From contig NZ_JAMQOJ010000001.1 of the NCBI RefSeq assembly GCF_031626495.1, positions 372,001 through 436,000 on the forward strand: DNA of 64,000 nucleotides, written 5' to 3'. The translations under genes and the position numbers were made by a program. The stretch is from Natrinema sp031626495 (GTDB lineage: Archaea > Halobacteriota > Halobacteria > Halobacteriales > Natrialbaceae). This document shows, piece after piece, positions 41,224 to 49,055 of this stretch; position 1 is the stretch's first letter; each line of letters starts with the position of its first letter. The notes beneath the pieces were generated by a model, which saw only the letters and a program-made list of their open reading frames with translations, was not told the origin of the DNA and ran no database searches.

Positions 41224-41669
41224 GCTCTCGAGCGTCGGAACTCGAGAGTCCGAAGGCCAGCGGCGACGCTGATCGCCACGGTCGTGACCTCGAGGCCGAG
41301 CTGGCGAGTCCGGTGGCTGGGCACTCCGGTGTCCGCGTCGAGCGCGCCCGAAACGGTACTCTCACCGGTGGCTTCTTTCAGGTACTTCCACTTCCGCTCT
41401 CGAGCCTCGGTTTCCTTGATTCGCATCGTGATTTGCACAACCCCCTCGACGTTCTAGGATTTCCGGTGACTCGAACCTCGAGCACATATAAAGAGTGGCC
41501 AATCGAAGGTGATGAAAGCCTTGTTCGTCACGATGAACGGCCCGGCTCGAGGTCGATCTTACACATCTCGACTCGAGATCGATGTGCAAAATTGGAAATC
41601 GGATTTCGTCGACGTGTGCCCCTATGGCGATTGGCTACGGATGACTCTGTTGAAACCCTCAACGCTTGA
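41220..41669 (+). CDS. Truncated ORF running into a foreign fragment
   Basis: A 149-aa frame; the first 45 residues (MSSRASELESPKASGDADRH to VRVERARNGT) have haloarchaeal character. From about 41340 on it becomes Leu/Pro/Arg/Ser-rich and runs antisense to the N-terminal fragment on the other strand, so the native gene is probably broken near 41340. Start overlaps the previous stop (ATGA). Function unknown. Confidence 0.35.
   Translation: MSSRASELESPKASGDADRHGRDLEAELASPVAGHSGVRVERARNGTLTGGFFQVLPLPLSSLGFLDSHRDLHNPLDVLGFPVTRTSSTYKEWPIEGDESLVRHDERPGSRSILHISTRDRCAKLEIGFRRRVPLWRLATDDSVETLNA
41337..41438 (-). pseudogene. N-terminal fragment of a small RHH-like protein
   Basis: The minus strand encodes MRIKETEARERKWKYLKEA followed by TGESTVSGALD, resembling the start of small haloarchaeal ribbon-helix-helix-like proteins with a GES(T)..ALD motif. 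The frame then changes abruptly into Thr/Ser/Arg-rich sequence, so only the first 30 or so codons survive. It marks a recombination joint in this scar zone. Confidence 0.4.
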
Positions 41670-41680
41670 TAAGAGTTGTG

Positions 41681-41856
41681 TGCTGAATACAGAGGATGGG
41701 CCTTGTTTAGACGCGGTGCAGATCGTCCTCTACGGCTGTTATCCAAACAACAAACCGAGTCGAGAGACGCTCACGAACTGGTTCTGTTTACCCGTCGTAA
41801 CTACTAACCGGTTCCTTCGGGAGCGTCTAAACAAGGCTCAGAGGATGTATGCAGTA
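41681..41856. repeat. MITE-like repeat, copy 1 (176 bp)
   Basis: The ends are inverted repeats of about 34 bp: the inner 14-15 bp (gccttgtttagacgc and its complement) are perfect, and the outermost bases resemble tgctgaatac/tactgcatac. A direct cagaggatg lies inside both ends. The interior has no gene. Copy 2 (44658-44834) has the same ends and almost the same length but a different interior, as for a MITE or decayed IS family. Confidence 0.65.
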
Positions 41857-41928
41857 TGGCGGGGCGTGTCGGTCGGCCGTGACGAGGTGAACCAGCTATT
41901 GGTCGGATAGGTAGCGTGAGCGACTCGT

Positions 41929-42354
41929 TTATTGAGCTACGAGGATGACAGCGACACCCGCGAGCAGGAGTCCTGCGACTCTCGTCGTGGTGATTTCGTC
42001 TCCAAGCACGGCTATCCCGATGAACGCTGCGACGACGAAATACATGGCACCGAGAGTCGATACGACCGTCGTTGAGCCACGTGAGAGACCGATGTACATC
42101 GAGACGAAGCCGATTCCGGCGAACAATCCAGCCACGCCAGCGATCGCCCCGCCTCGTGGCGTGATGGCCAGCGAGGCACCTGACACGATAACAAACCCGA
42201 CTGCAAGGAGGGCTGCGACGAGATACGATATCGCGGCAGCCGTCTTCGGGTCGATGGACTTCGAGGCAGCGTTCCCAAGGACGATCCAGATTCCCCACGA
42301 AACCATCGTCAGCGATCCGAATACCACAGCCGAATCTACCTCAGGGACTCCCAT
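41929..42354 (-). CDS. Single-domain EamA/DMT-type transporter
   Basis: A 141-aa protein with five hydrophobic helices and a typical EamA repeat (SWGIWIVLGNAASK at the start, VSTLGAMYFVVAAFIGIAVLGDE near the end). Most DMT exporters have two such repeats in about 300 aa; this one has only one, like small multidrug-resistance-type proteins that act as dimers. I chose the ATG at 42354; the upstream in-frame sequence is rich in Cys/Arg and not protein-like. It has a transposon-like end 70 bp upstream. Confidence 0.75.
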   Translation of the reverse strand: MGVPEVDSAVVFGSLTMVSWGIWIVLGNAASKSIDPKTAAAISYLVAALLAVGFVIVSGASLAITPRGGAIAGVAGLFAGIGFVSMYIGLSRGSTTVVSTLGAMYFVVAAFIGIAVLGDEITTTRVAGLLLAGVAVILVAQ

Positions 42355-42423
42355 CGGTGCGTACCTTCGCCCCTGTGACGGTAAAAGACGCTGTTTGTAG
42401 CAGTTCTGATCGAGGCAGAGGGA

Positions 42424-42462
42424 ACAACTGCTAGTGACCGACTCGCGCTCTATGTTCAGCAC
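42424..42462. repeat. Transposon-like end, copy A
   Basis: About 38 bp (acaactgctagtgaccga, then a cgcg and gttcagcac block) that aligns with 44580-44619 in direct orientation with few mismatches. The last part, read in reverse, begins gtgctgaac, like the outer end of the MITE-like repeats here. The thiolase/OB-fold pair lies between the two copies. Confidence 0.5.
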
Positions 42463-42598
42463 CTCCGTTGAAACTTATCACCGGTTGCTGATTTCAACAT
42501 CATTTGAAACGATATTTAATCAGTTCTATGATTCGATAGCTCAGCCAGTGGGAGAATGCGAACAGGTAACAAGCTCGTTGAGGACGTGGTAGGTACGC

Positions 42599-43768
42599 AT
42601 GCCAGAACCAGTCATCGCGTCGGTCGGCGCCTCGCCGCTCGGCCGCACGGACCTCCCGGGCCGCGACCTGTTCTCGGTCGCCCTCGCGGAGGCGTTCGAC
42701 GAACTGCCCGACCCTGCCGACCTCGTCGAGGCGGTGTACGTCGGCAATCAGTCGGAGAGCTACGAACACCAGATCATGTACGGGACGCTTTTGGCCGAGT
42801 GGGCCGGCCTCCGTCACGTCCCCGCCGAGCGGGTTGAGGGGTGTGCCGCCGCAGGCGCGCTCGCGTTGCGCCACGCGGTCAAGGACGTCCGCAACGGAGA
42901 ACACGAGGCTGTGCTCGCGTGCGGCGTCGAGAAAATGACTTCCGCGGGCACCAGCGGCGCGACGGACGCGCTGTCGGCGGCGTTCGACCGTGCTATCGAG
43001 CAGCGCTCCGGCATCACCGCGCCCAGCCAATACGCACTGCTCGCCAAGCGCTACCTCCACGAGACGGACGCCACGGAACACGACCTTGCCGAGATCGCAG
43101 TGAAGAACCACGCCAACGCCGCTCGAAACCCCCGGGCGCAGTTTCCGAAGGAGATCGACGTGGCGACGGTCCTGGAATCTGCCCCCATCGCCCCGCCGCT
43201 GAAGCTCTACGACTGTGCGCCGGTCGGGGACGGCGCCGCGGCCGTCCTCGTGACGACCGCCGAGCTGGCGGCCGACCTCGACCAACCGCGGGTGCGCGTC
43301 GCGGGAAGCGGGGCCTCCGCGAACAACATCGCGGTCGCCGAGCGGGACATGACCGACATCGCGGGCGCTCGCATCGCCGCCGAGACGGCCTACGAGGAAG
43401 CGGGCATCGACGCCGCGGCCGTCGATATCGCGGAAGTCCACGACGCCTTCACCGTCTGCGAGGCGCTGCTCGCGGAAGCTGCCGGCTTTGCCCCCGCGGG
43501 AACGGGCTATCAGAGCTACCAGACGCCAGCGGAGCGGGCAGACGGCTGGACGGACGTGCAGTTGAGTCCGAGCGGCGGACTGAAGGCCCGCGGCCACCCC
43601 ATCGGCGCGACCGGGCTCTTGCAGGCGCTCGAAGCCTACGAACAGCTCACGGGGGCCGCAGGCGACCGCGCGGTCGAGGGGGCCGAGACGGCCTTGTTGC
43701 TCAACGAAGGGGGCGTCGCGGACGCCGTCACCGTCGGCCACGTGCTCACGACGGCGGAGGCACCATGA
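42599..43768 (+). CDS. Thiolase family protein (SCP-x type)
   Basis: A 389-aa thiolase. The active-site Cys lies in ERVEGCAAAGALALRHAVK (about residue 82), followed by ACGVEKMT; the C-terminal catalytic segment is GLKARGHPIGATG and LLLNEGG. It belongs to the thiolase class that pairs with a DUF35 OB-fold protein in acetyl-CoA acetyltransferase/HMG-CoA-type complexes. The next gene is that partner and overlaps it (ATGA). Substrate (acetoacetyl-CoA or another acyl-CoA) is not decidable. High G+C contrasts with the scar-zone DNA around it. Confidence 0.9.
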   Translation: MPEPVIASVGASPLGRTDLPGRDLFSVALAEAFDELPDPADLVEAVYVGNQSESYEHQIMYGTLLAEWAGLRHVPAERVEGCAAAGALALRHAVKDVRNGEHEAVLACGVEKMTSAGTSGATDALSAAFDRAIEQRSGITAPSQYALLAKRYLHETDATEHDLAEIAVKNHANAARNPRAQFPKEIDVATVLESAPIAPPLKLYDCAPVGDGAAAVLVTTAELAADLDQPRVRVAGSGASANNIAVAERDMTDIAGARIAAETAYEEAGIDAAAVDIAEVHDAFTVCEALLAEAAGFAPAGTGYQSYQTPAERADGWTDVQLSPSGGLKARGHPIGATGLLQALEAYEQLTGAAGDRAVEGAETALLLNEGGVADAVTVGHVLTTAEAP

Positions 43769-44196
43769 CTGACGGTGACCTCGATGCGACCGACCCGCGG
43801 ACACTTCCGGGCTTCTTCGATGCCCTCGCGGACGGCAAACTCCTGGGCGGGGTCTGTGCGGACTGTGGACAGGTACTGTTGCCGCCGCGGCCAGCCTGCT
43901 ACGCCTGCGGCAGTCGCGCCGTCGACGTCGAACCGCAGTCGCGCGAGGGCCAGGTCTTCTCGTACACGGAGGTCCACACGCCGCCGCCGGCGTTCGCGGC
44001 GGACGCGCCCTACACGGTCGCCGTCGTGGAACTCGCGGACGGTGGCCGCCTCCTTGGGCGCGTGGCCGCCGACTACGCCGACGTCGCCATCGGTGATTCG
44101 GTCGAACTCACGGTGCACGAGCCGACGGCCGCAGAGCGGGAGGTCGCGCTCGACTACGAGACCGACTGGCCGGTCCACGTCTTCGAGCCGCGGTGA
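43765..44196 (+). CDS. Zn-ribbon OB-fold (DUF35) partner of thiolase
   Basis: A 143-aa protein with the rubredoxin-like zinc ribbon CADCGQVLLPPRPACYACG (about 31-50) and an OB-fold (GQVFSYTEVHTPPPAF...PYTVAVVELADGGRLLGRV). DUF35 proteins hold acyl-CoA substrates between thiolase and HMG-CoA synthase and help channel intermediates. The start overlaps the thiolase stop, so the complex is very likely expressed at equal levels. Confidence 0.9.
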   Translation: MTDGDLDATDPRTLPGFFDALADGKLLGGVCADCGQVLLPPRPACYACGSRAVDVEPQSREGQVFSYTEVHTPPPAFAADAPYTVAVVELADGGRLLGRVAADYADVAIGDSVELTVHEPTAAEREVALDYETDWPVHVFEPR

Positions 44197-44579
44197 GGGT
44201 CAGGCCCGGCTCCACGCCGGATGTCGGTGGCTGACCAAGTAACTCAACGATCCGCTGGTTTCTCAAGCTGGCTTTATTCACGATATCGTGCTCAACCGGT
44301 GTAGACGGCTCTGAACCTAGACGCTCATCGCCCGTACGCTGGGCGGCGTCACAGATGGACGGGTCGCTGACGGTGGCCAAGAACGAGCCGATCGGGATAC
44401 GGGTAACGATCACGTTGCCCTCGCGTGTATACGAGTCGCCGACCCAGCGTGGTGCGCTGGAGCAAGACTGAGTCAATCGTCCTGGGGGTGGTGTCACCGA
44501 TTGAGGTTCCCGATACGCCGAGCGATGTTGCTGATTACGCGTACTGTATCGATCGGTCGATCCAACAGACTCATTTGAG

Positions 44580-44619
44580 ACAACCCGCTGGTGACCGATT
44601 CGCGTCCTCTGTTCAGCAC
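44580..44619. repeat. Transposon-like end, copy B
   Basis: Aligns with 42424-42462 in the same orientation (acaacccgctggtgaccga, then cgcg and gttcagcac). It lies 38 bp before the second MITE-like repeat, whose outer end gtgctgaata matches the reverse of this one. Confidence 0.5.
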
Positions 44620-44657
44620 GCCCGAACTAACCTATACAAATCCCGGTAGGAATCGAG

Positions 44658-44834
44658 TGCTGAATATAGAGGATGGGCCTTGTTTAGACGCCCCTGAATG
44701 GACGAGTCAGAAGTTCCCTGGTCTAACCAGAATACGGTAGTGACCACCTCACGGTCCAGTTTCGTGTGTAGAGAACAACGCGTGAGAGCCGATTGTTTCC
44801 GCGTCTAAACACGGCCTAGAGGATGTATTCATCA
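44658..44834. repeat. MITE-like repeat, copy 2 (177 bp)
   Basis: Same ends as 41681-41856: inner 14-15 bp almost perfect inverted repeats (gccttgtttagacgc versus gcgtctaaacacggc) and outer tgctgaata/tgatgaata. Direct tagaggatg lies inside both ends. No gene inside. Confidence 0.65.
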
Positions 44835-45080
44835 TCCATTCTTTCTGCCTGAATTCGTCCTAATCGGTCAATTTGTAACAAGGGAAAGGCTATCTACGCC
44901 GCTAGCCAATAGGTGTCATGTCGCAAGGAAGTCGGGAAGAGAGGAGGCGATGGCCGAGCGATAGGTACAGGTGGGAGAAGTATCGCTTAGAGGAGACGGA
45001 TCATAGAGTGGTAGATTCGGCATGGTCGTAGAAAATACTGATACCTGCTCGGCACCAAACGCTACAATTGGGGTTGGATG

Positions 45081-45239
45081 ATGAGTAAGCTTAAACAATT
45101 GCGGAATAAGGATCGCGGGAAGAGGGGAACCAGCAACACGTCGCTGTACGAATGCCGTAACTGTGGCCAAAAGTTCGCGACAGACGTTGACCAGTGTTTC
45201 ACCTGTGAATCGGCGGAGATCGCTCACTACGAATTCTGA
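45081..45239 (+). CDS. 52-aa zinc-ribbon miniprotein
   Basis: MSKLKQLRNKDRGKRGTSNT followed by YECRNCGQKF and QCFTCESAEIAHYEF: a basic, DNA- or RNA-binding-like N-terminus and a CxxC...CxxC zinc ribbon. It resembles the short zinc-ribbon proteins widespread in haloarchaea. Function unknown. Confidence 0.55.
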   Translation: MSKLKQLRNKDRGKRGTSNTSLYECRNCGQKFATDVDQCFTCESAEIAHYEF

Positions 45240-46032
45240 GCCGTCACCCAGAGGGGCGTTTGCCCCGACGTATCTGAGACGGACTTACAGAATGTGTTCT
45301 GTTCGTACATGTCATTATTACGGCGTTCAGCTTCCCTCCAGGTGGATAGGAGATCGTGCAGCATCGTTTCGACTGCCTCGAGTCGAACGTCGCCGGAATC
45401 CAGTTTCCGAATCTGCACACGACTCATCCGCATTCGGTACTATAGTACCAACTAAATCGATTTCCACACCGATCGAACGACAGCTGTGCGATCGGGTATG
45501 CAGTGATTTTCAGTGACTACGATACCCGCTCACGGGTGCCGGATACGCACTGCTGATCCAGCGCGCCGAGCGTCTCGCGGACGCCTGCGACACGACGTTC
45601 GGTAACTCCGACACGCTCACTCGAGAGTGGCCATCCGCGCCTGTACGGAGACGAGAGCCGCGCCGCGCGGACACGGCTGTCGGCTCGGTTCGCCGTCCGT
45701 TCAGTACGGCGACCTTGTGCTTGTAAGTGCCAGCATTATGCCGGCCGACGCCGTACGTCCCGGTGCCGGGGTTCATCGAGAGACCGACGTCATCACTGTC
45801 TCTGCCATCATACTCCCCCGGCCCGCCGTTTTCCCGCCTCACCGTTTTCGCCGATCGGCGCGATCCGACGTTGTGGACGACGCCCGTGTCGGTAGCTCTC
45901 CGGATCGAACGAGTTCCCGTTCCAGCAGCCGTGACTGCGTCTCGCGGTCGGGGAGAGGAACTCGCACCGAAAACAGACTCAGCCGCGTCGACAGCCGAGC
46001 GAAGCGTTCAGGGCCGATCCGATCGAGACGGA
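45240..46032. other. Intergenic stretch with no clear gene
   Basis: About 790 bp. A minus-strand frame at 45227-45433 (with VRLEAVETMLHDLLSTWREA) has some protein-like character but no recognisable domain, and it overlaps the zinc-ribbon stop; it may be a fragment. The rest (45440-46030) is G+C-rich, and neither strand shows convincing coding. Confidence 0.35.
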
Positions 46033-46614
46033 TTACCCGGTCGTGTTGTTGCCACCGCTCTCGTTGCCACTCATGTTCCCGGTTTCGTTACCCGTCTCGT
46101 TGCCGGTTTCGTTGCCGCCGCCACCGCCGCCACCCTGAATCTGGATCTCGCCTTCCATGCTCGGGTGGGGCTGGCACCGGTAGACGGCGATCTCGTCGGT
46201 CGCCTCGAACTCGAAGAACTGATCCTGGGGATCCGAGACGGGATCGCCGGTCGTGTACTCGTCGACGACCTCGCCGTTCGAGTCGCGCAGTTCCATGTTG
46301 TGTGCGGCGCCGTCGCCTTCCGACCAGCCGATCTCGTAGGTCTCGCCGCTCTGGAGGATCAGCGTCGGGTTCTGCTCGCCCTCGATCGAGGACGGTGCGA
46401 GGCCTTCCCAGTAACTGGTCTGGCCGCTGAAGTCGATCTGGGTTCCGGGCTCGACCTCGTAGCCGCTGCCGCCACCGCCACCACCGTTACCGCCGCCGCC
46501 GTTTCCATTGCCGTTGCCACCACCACCACCGCAACCGGCGACGAACGCCGTTGACGTCGCGACACCTGTCAGCTTGAGCATTCGCCGTCGGGAAACCTGC
46601 TCGTCTCGTGTCAT
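46033..46614 (-). CDS. Cupredoxin-domain Tat lipoprotein with sequon-rich tail
   Basis: A 193-aa secreted copper-protein candidate. The start has SRRRMLKLTG (twin Arg) and a lipobox FVAGC, then a Gly/Asn linker. The cupredoxin domain (about 55-160) has His in GAAHNMEL and the Cys-His-Met set in YRCQPHPSM, the blue-copper ligands, so it is probably a halocyanin-like electron carrier. The C-terminus is a repeat of NETGN and NMSGN, in which nearly every Asn is in an N-x-S/T sequon, and is likely glycosylated. ATG at 46614 chosen. Confidence 0.85.
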   Translation of the reverse strand: MTRDEQVSRRRMLKLTGVATSTAFVAGCGGGGGNGNGNGGGGNGGGGGGSGYEVEPGTQIDFSGQTSYWEGLAPSSIEGEQNPTLILQSGETYEIGWSEGDGAAHNMELRDSNGEVVDEYTTGDPVSDPQDQFFEFEATDEIAVYRCQPHPSMEGEIQIQGGGGGGGNETGNETGNETGNMSGNESGGNNTTG

Positions 46615-46801
46615 CAATTCCGCTTTGTACTCGAGCGGAATAACCGAACACCCGTCTCTTGCATGCCAGGTTAAGATTTCCGCCCGCTCAATCGGTACCT
46701 GCTGATTCAGTCAGTTTGCCCTGATGATCTCGCGCGATGGAACGAACTCGCTGGCGACGCTACTGGTACGAAATCTGCCATATGTCGACGGCTCGTCGCC
46801 G

Positions 46802-47287
46802 CTAGTCGGCCAGCGCCGTAACGAGCGTTTCCACGTCGAAGTCGTTGAGCGGGTTCTGCTCGTCTTTGACCGTCGTGATGACGAACTTCGAGGAGGTCCG
46901 CTCGATCTCGTCGATCGCCTCGTAATCCTCGACGAGCGTCTCGACCATCTCGCGGTTGGCCAGGTGGGCGATCACGACGAAGTCGGTGTCGCCCATCGTG
47001 AAGTACACCTGGTTGACCCCCTCGACGGCGGCGAGTTTCTCGCCGACGGTGTCGTGGTATCCCTCTCCGAACTCCGCCCAGATCTCCGAGATGAGCGTGA
47101 TCGAGAGTCCGACCTTCTCGAGATCGATGTCGTACAGATCGTTTTCGATGACGCCGGCCTCGCGGAGTTGGTTGAGTCGGTAGTGGACCGTCGATTTCGG
47201 GATGCCCGTCGCGTCCTCGATCTCGTCCGGACTCGCTGTGCCGTCTCTGGCGATGGCGGTCAGAATCCGAATGTCTTTCTCGTCCAT
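46802..47287 (-). CDS. Lrp/AsnC family transcriptional regulator
   Basis: A 161-aa protein with an N-terminal winged-helix (ILTAIARDGTASPDEIEDAT then GIPKSTVHYRLNQLREAGVI) and a C-terminal RAM/AsnC ligand domain (LISEIWAEFGEGYHD, GVNQVYFTMGDTDFVVIAHL). Such regulators sense amino acids. It lies downstream of the class III aminotransferase gene on the same strand and close to an amino-acid permease and a TPP enzyme, so amino-acid metabolism is its likely target. ATG at 47287 chosen. Confidence 0.9.
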   Translation of the reverse strand: MDEKDIRILTAIARDGTASPDEIEDATGIPKSTVHYRLNQLREAGVIENDLYDIDLEKVGLSITLISEIWAEFGEGYHDTVGEKLAAVEGVNQVYFTMGDTDFVVIAHLANREMVETLVEDYEAIDEIERTSSKFVITTVKDEQNPLNDFDVETLVTALAD

Positions 47288-47382
47288 AGGCGAGTTCTGG
47301 ATACCGTTCAATGGTGTCGGAGACGTATAAATGAATACTGGTTAGAATTCCGTCCGGTCGGCCGCGGCTCGGCGGGGGCCGG

Positions 47383-48750
47383 TCAGGGCGCGCGCTGTTC
47401 GATCGCGTCGCAGATAATATCCATTCCGACGGTCGCCTGCTCTCGAGTGAGAACCAGCGGCGGAATCAGCCGGAGGACGTTACCCCGGCGGCCGGCCGAC
47501 CAGACGAGGACGCCGCGCTCGTAACACTCCTCCTGAACCGCTTTGACGAGTTCCTTGCCCGTTTCATCCTCGCCGTCGGCGAACTCCGCACCGACGAATA
47601 GCCCGCGTCCGCGCACGTCGACGAGGCGGTCGTTGCCGCCGGCCGACTCGCGCAGGCGATCGCGGATGTACTCGCCGAGGTCTCGAGCGTGGGCGAGCAG
47701 GTCGTTGTCCCGGATGTACTCGATCGCGCGGAGGCCGCCGACCATCGCCGGGGCGTTGCCGCGGTAGGTGCCGACGTGGCCGCCGGCCTCCCAGGTGTCG
47801 AGGTCCTCGTGGTACATCGTCGCCGACAGCGGCAGCCCGATACCGCCGATCGCCTTGGCCATCGGCATCGCGTCCGGGGTGACGCCCTCCCAGTCGCTCG
47901 CGAACCACTCGCCAGTCCGACCGAAGCCGGTCTGAATCTCGTCGACGATGAGGGGGATGTCGTTTTCGTCCGCGAGCTCCTCGAGGCCGGGGAGAAAGCC
48001 CTCCGGCGGCGTGACGATGCCGCCCTCCCCCTGGATCGGCTCGACCCAGATCCCGGCCGGGTTCGCCAGTCCGCTGTAGGGATCCTCGAGCAGTTCTCGG
48101 ACGTTCGCCAGCGCTCGATCGGCGGCTTCCTCGGGGTCGACGCCCTGGGCCTGCGCGTACGGATACGGAACGTGGCGGACGTTCGGGAGCATGGGCGTGT
48201 AGTTTTCCTTGTATTTGTTGCCCGCCGTGAGGCTGAGTGCGCCCGCGCTGCCGCCGTGGTAGGCCCCCCGGAAGGCGATGAGGCCGTCGCCGCCGGTGTT
48301 GTGCTTGGCGAGCTTGATCGTCGCCTCGATGGCGTCGCTGCCGGTCGGCCCGCCGAAGACGACGCGGTTGTTGTCGGGGAGCCCGCCCGGCGCGATGTCG
48401 TTCAACGCCTCGATCAGGTCCAGCCGCGCTTCGGTCGGGAAGTCGATGGTGTGTGCGACTTTCTCGGTCTGTTCCTGCACCGCCTCCATCACGTACGGGT
48501 TCGAGTGCCCGACGTTCAGGACGCCGATCCCGGCGAAGAAATCGAGGAACGTGTTGCCGTCGACGTCCCGGACCGTCGCACCCTTCGCTTCCTCGATCGC
48601 GATGGGGACGACTTTCGGATACGCGACCGCGCTGCTGTCGACGTTGCGCTGGCGCTCGAGGAGTCGTTTCGACTTCGGGCCGGGAATCGACGTCTCGATC
48701 TCTGGCTGTTGTGTGAAGTGGAGGTCGTCGAACCGCTGCTCTACGGCCAT
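47383..48750 (-). CDS. Class III (PLP) aminotransferase
   Basis: A 455-aa fold-type I aminotransferase of the ornithine/GABA/diaminobutyrate class. Motifs: DFFAGIGVLNVGHSNP at the start, the PLP-phosphate contact GPTGSDAIEATIKLA, IAFRGAYHGGSAGA, the Asp of VDEIQTGFGRTG, and the Schiff-base Lys in MAKAIGGIGLPLSA. It transfers the amino group of an omega-amino or acyl-blocked substrate to 2-oxoglutarate or pyruvate. The substrate cannot be fixed from sequence. It is divergent from an amino-acid permease. Confidence 0.92.
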   Translation of the reverse strand: MAVEQRFDDLHFTQQPEIETSIPGPKSKRLLERQRNVDSSAVAYPKVVPIAIEEAKGATVRDVDGNTFLDFFAGIGVLNVGHSNPYVMEAVQEQTEKVAHTIDFPTEARLDLIEALNDIAPGGLPDNNRVVFGGPTGSDAIEATIKLAKHNTGGDGLIAFRGAYHGGSAGALSLTAGNKYKENYTPMLPNVRHVPYPYAQAQGVDPEEAADRALANVRELLEDPYSGLANPAGIWVEPIQGEGGIVTPPEGFLPGLEELADENDIPLIVDEIQTGFGRTGEWFASDWEGVTPDAMPMAKAIGGIGLPLSATMYHEDLDTWEAGGHVGTYRGNAPAMVGGLRAIEYIRDNDLLAHARDLGEYIRDRLRESAGGNDRLVDVRGRGLFVGAEFADGEDETGKELVKAVQEECYERGVLVWSAGRRGNVLRLIPPLVLTREQATVGMDIICDAIEQRAP

Positions 48751-49055
48751 AGCGGAACACAGTTCTACTCAGTACTAAAACTTTGGACTGTATCCGATAA
48801 TATGTTTTATTTTCCGAGGTGGTCCGTCTTCTGCTCGGCTAACCGGCTCGGTCCGTCGGCCATCGGTCGGCCTGGGCGGGGGCTCGAGCGCTTGGCCGAG
48901 TTGCGGCACAGGGATTGGTTCTCCTCGCTTGCAACGGATCACGGACGCGTCCACTCACCTGCGCGGCAGTCGATAGAGTGTCGAACTCTGTCCGAAAAAT
49001 AATGATACAATCGGACTCAGTAAGACATATATATCTCTACCCGGATCGCATGCAT
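48751..49055. promoter_or_regulatory. Divergent promoter region, permease/aminotransferase
   Basis: About 300 bp without a gene. Near 49026-49035 the run catatatatc lies 21-30 bp before the ATG at 49056, the spacing of a leaderless archaeal promoter, which supports that start. A second AT-rich box (atgttttatttt, 48802-48813) is the likely TATA for the minus-strand aminotransferase. Confidence 0.5.

Larger units (their letters stand above)
44197..45080. other. Decayed intergenic zone with transposon-like ends
   Basis: No convincing gene in 884 bp. It contains copy B of the transposon-like end (44580-44619) and the second MITE-like repeat (44658-44834). A minus-strand frame at 44108-44497 is low in acidic residues and crosses the OB-fold gene antisense, so it was not called. 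The zone looks like accumulated insertion debris. Confidence 0.5.

Noticed and set aside
41509..41910. 133-aa plus-strand frame
   Set aside because: It runs straight through the first MITE-like repeat and has no acidic or domain-like character.
45627..46430. 267-aa plus-strand frame
   Set aside because: Arg/Ser-rich, without acidic residues, and antisense to the cupredoxin gene.
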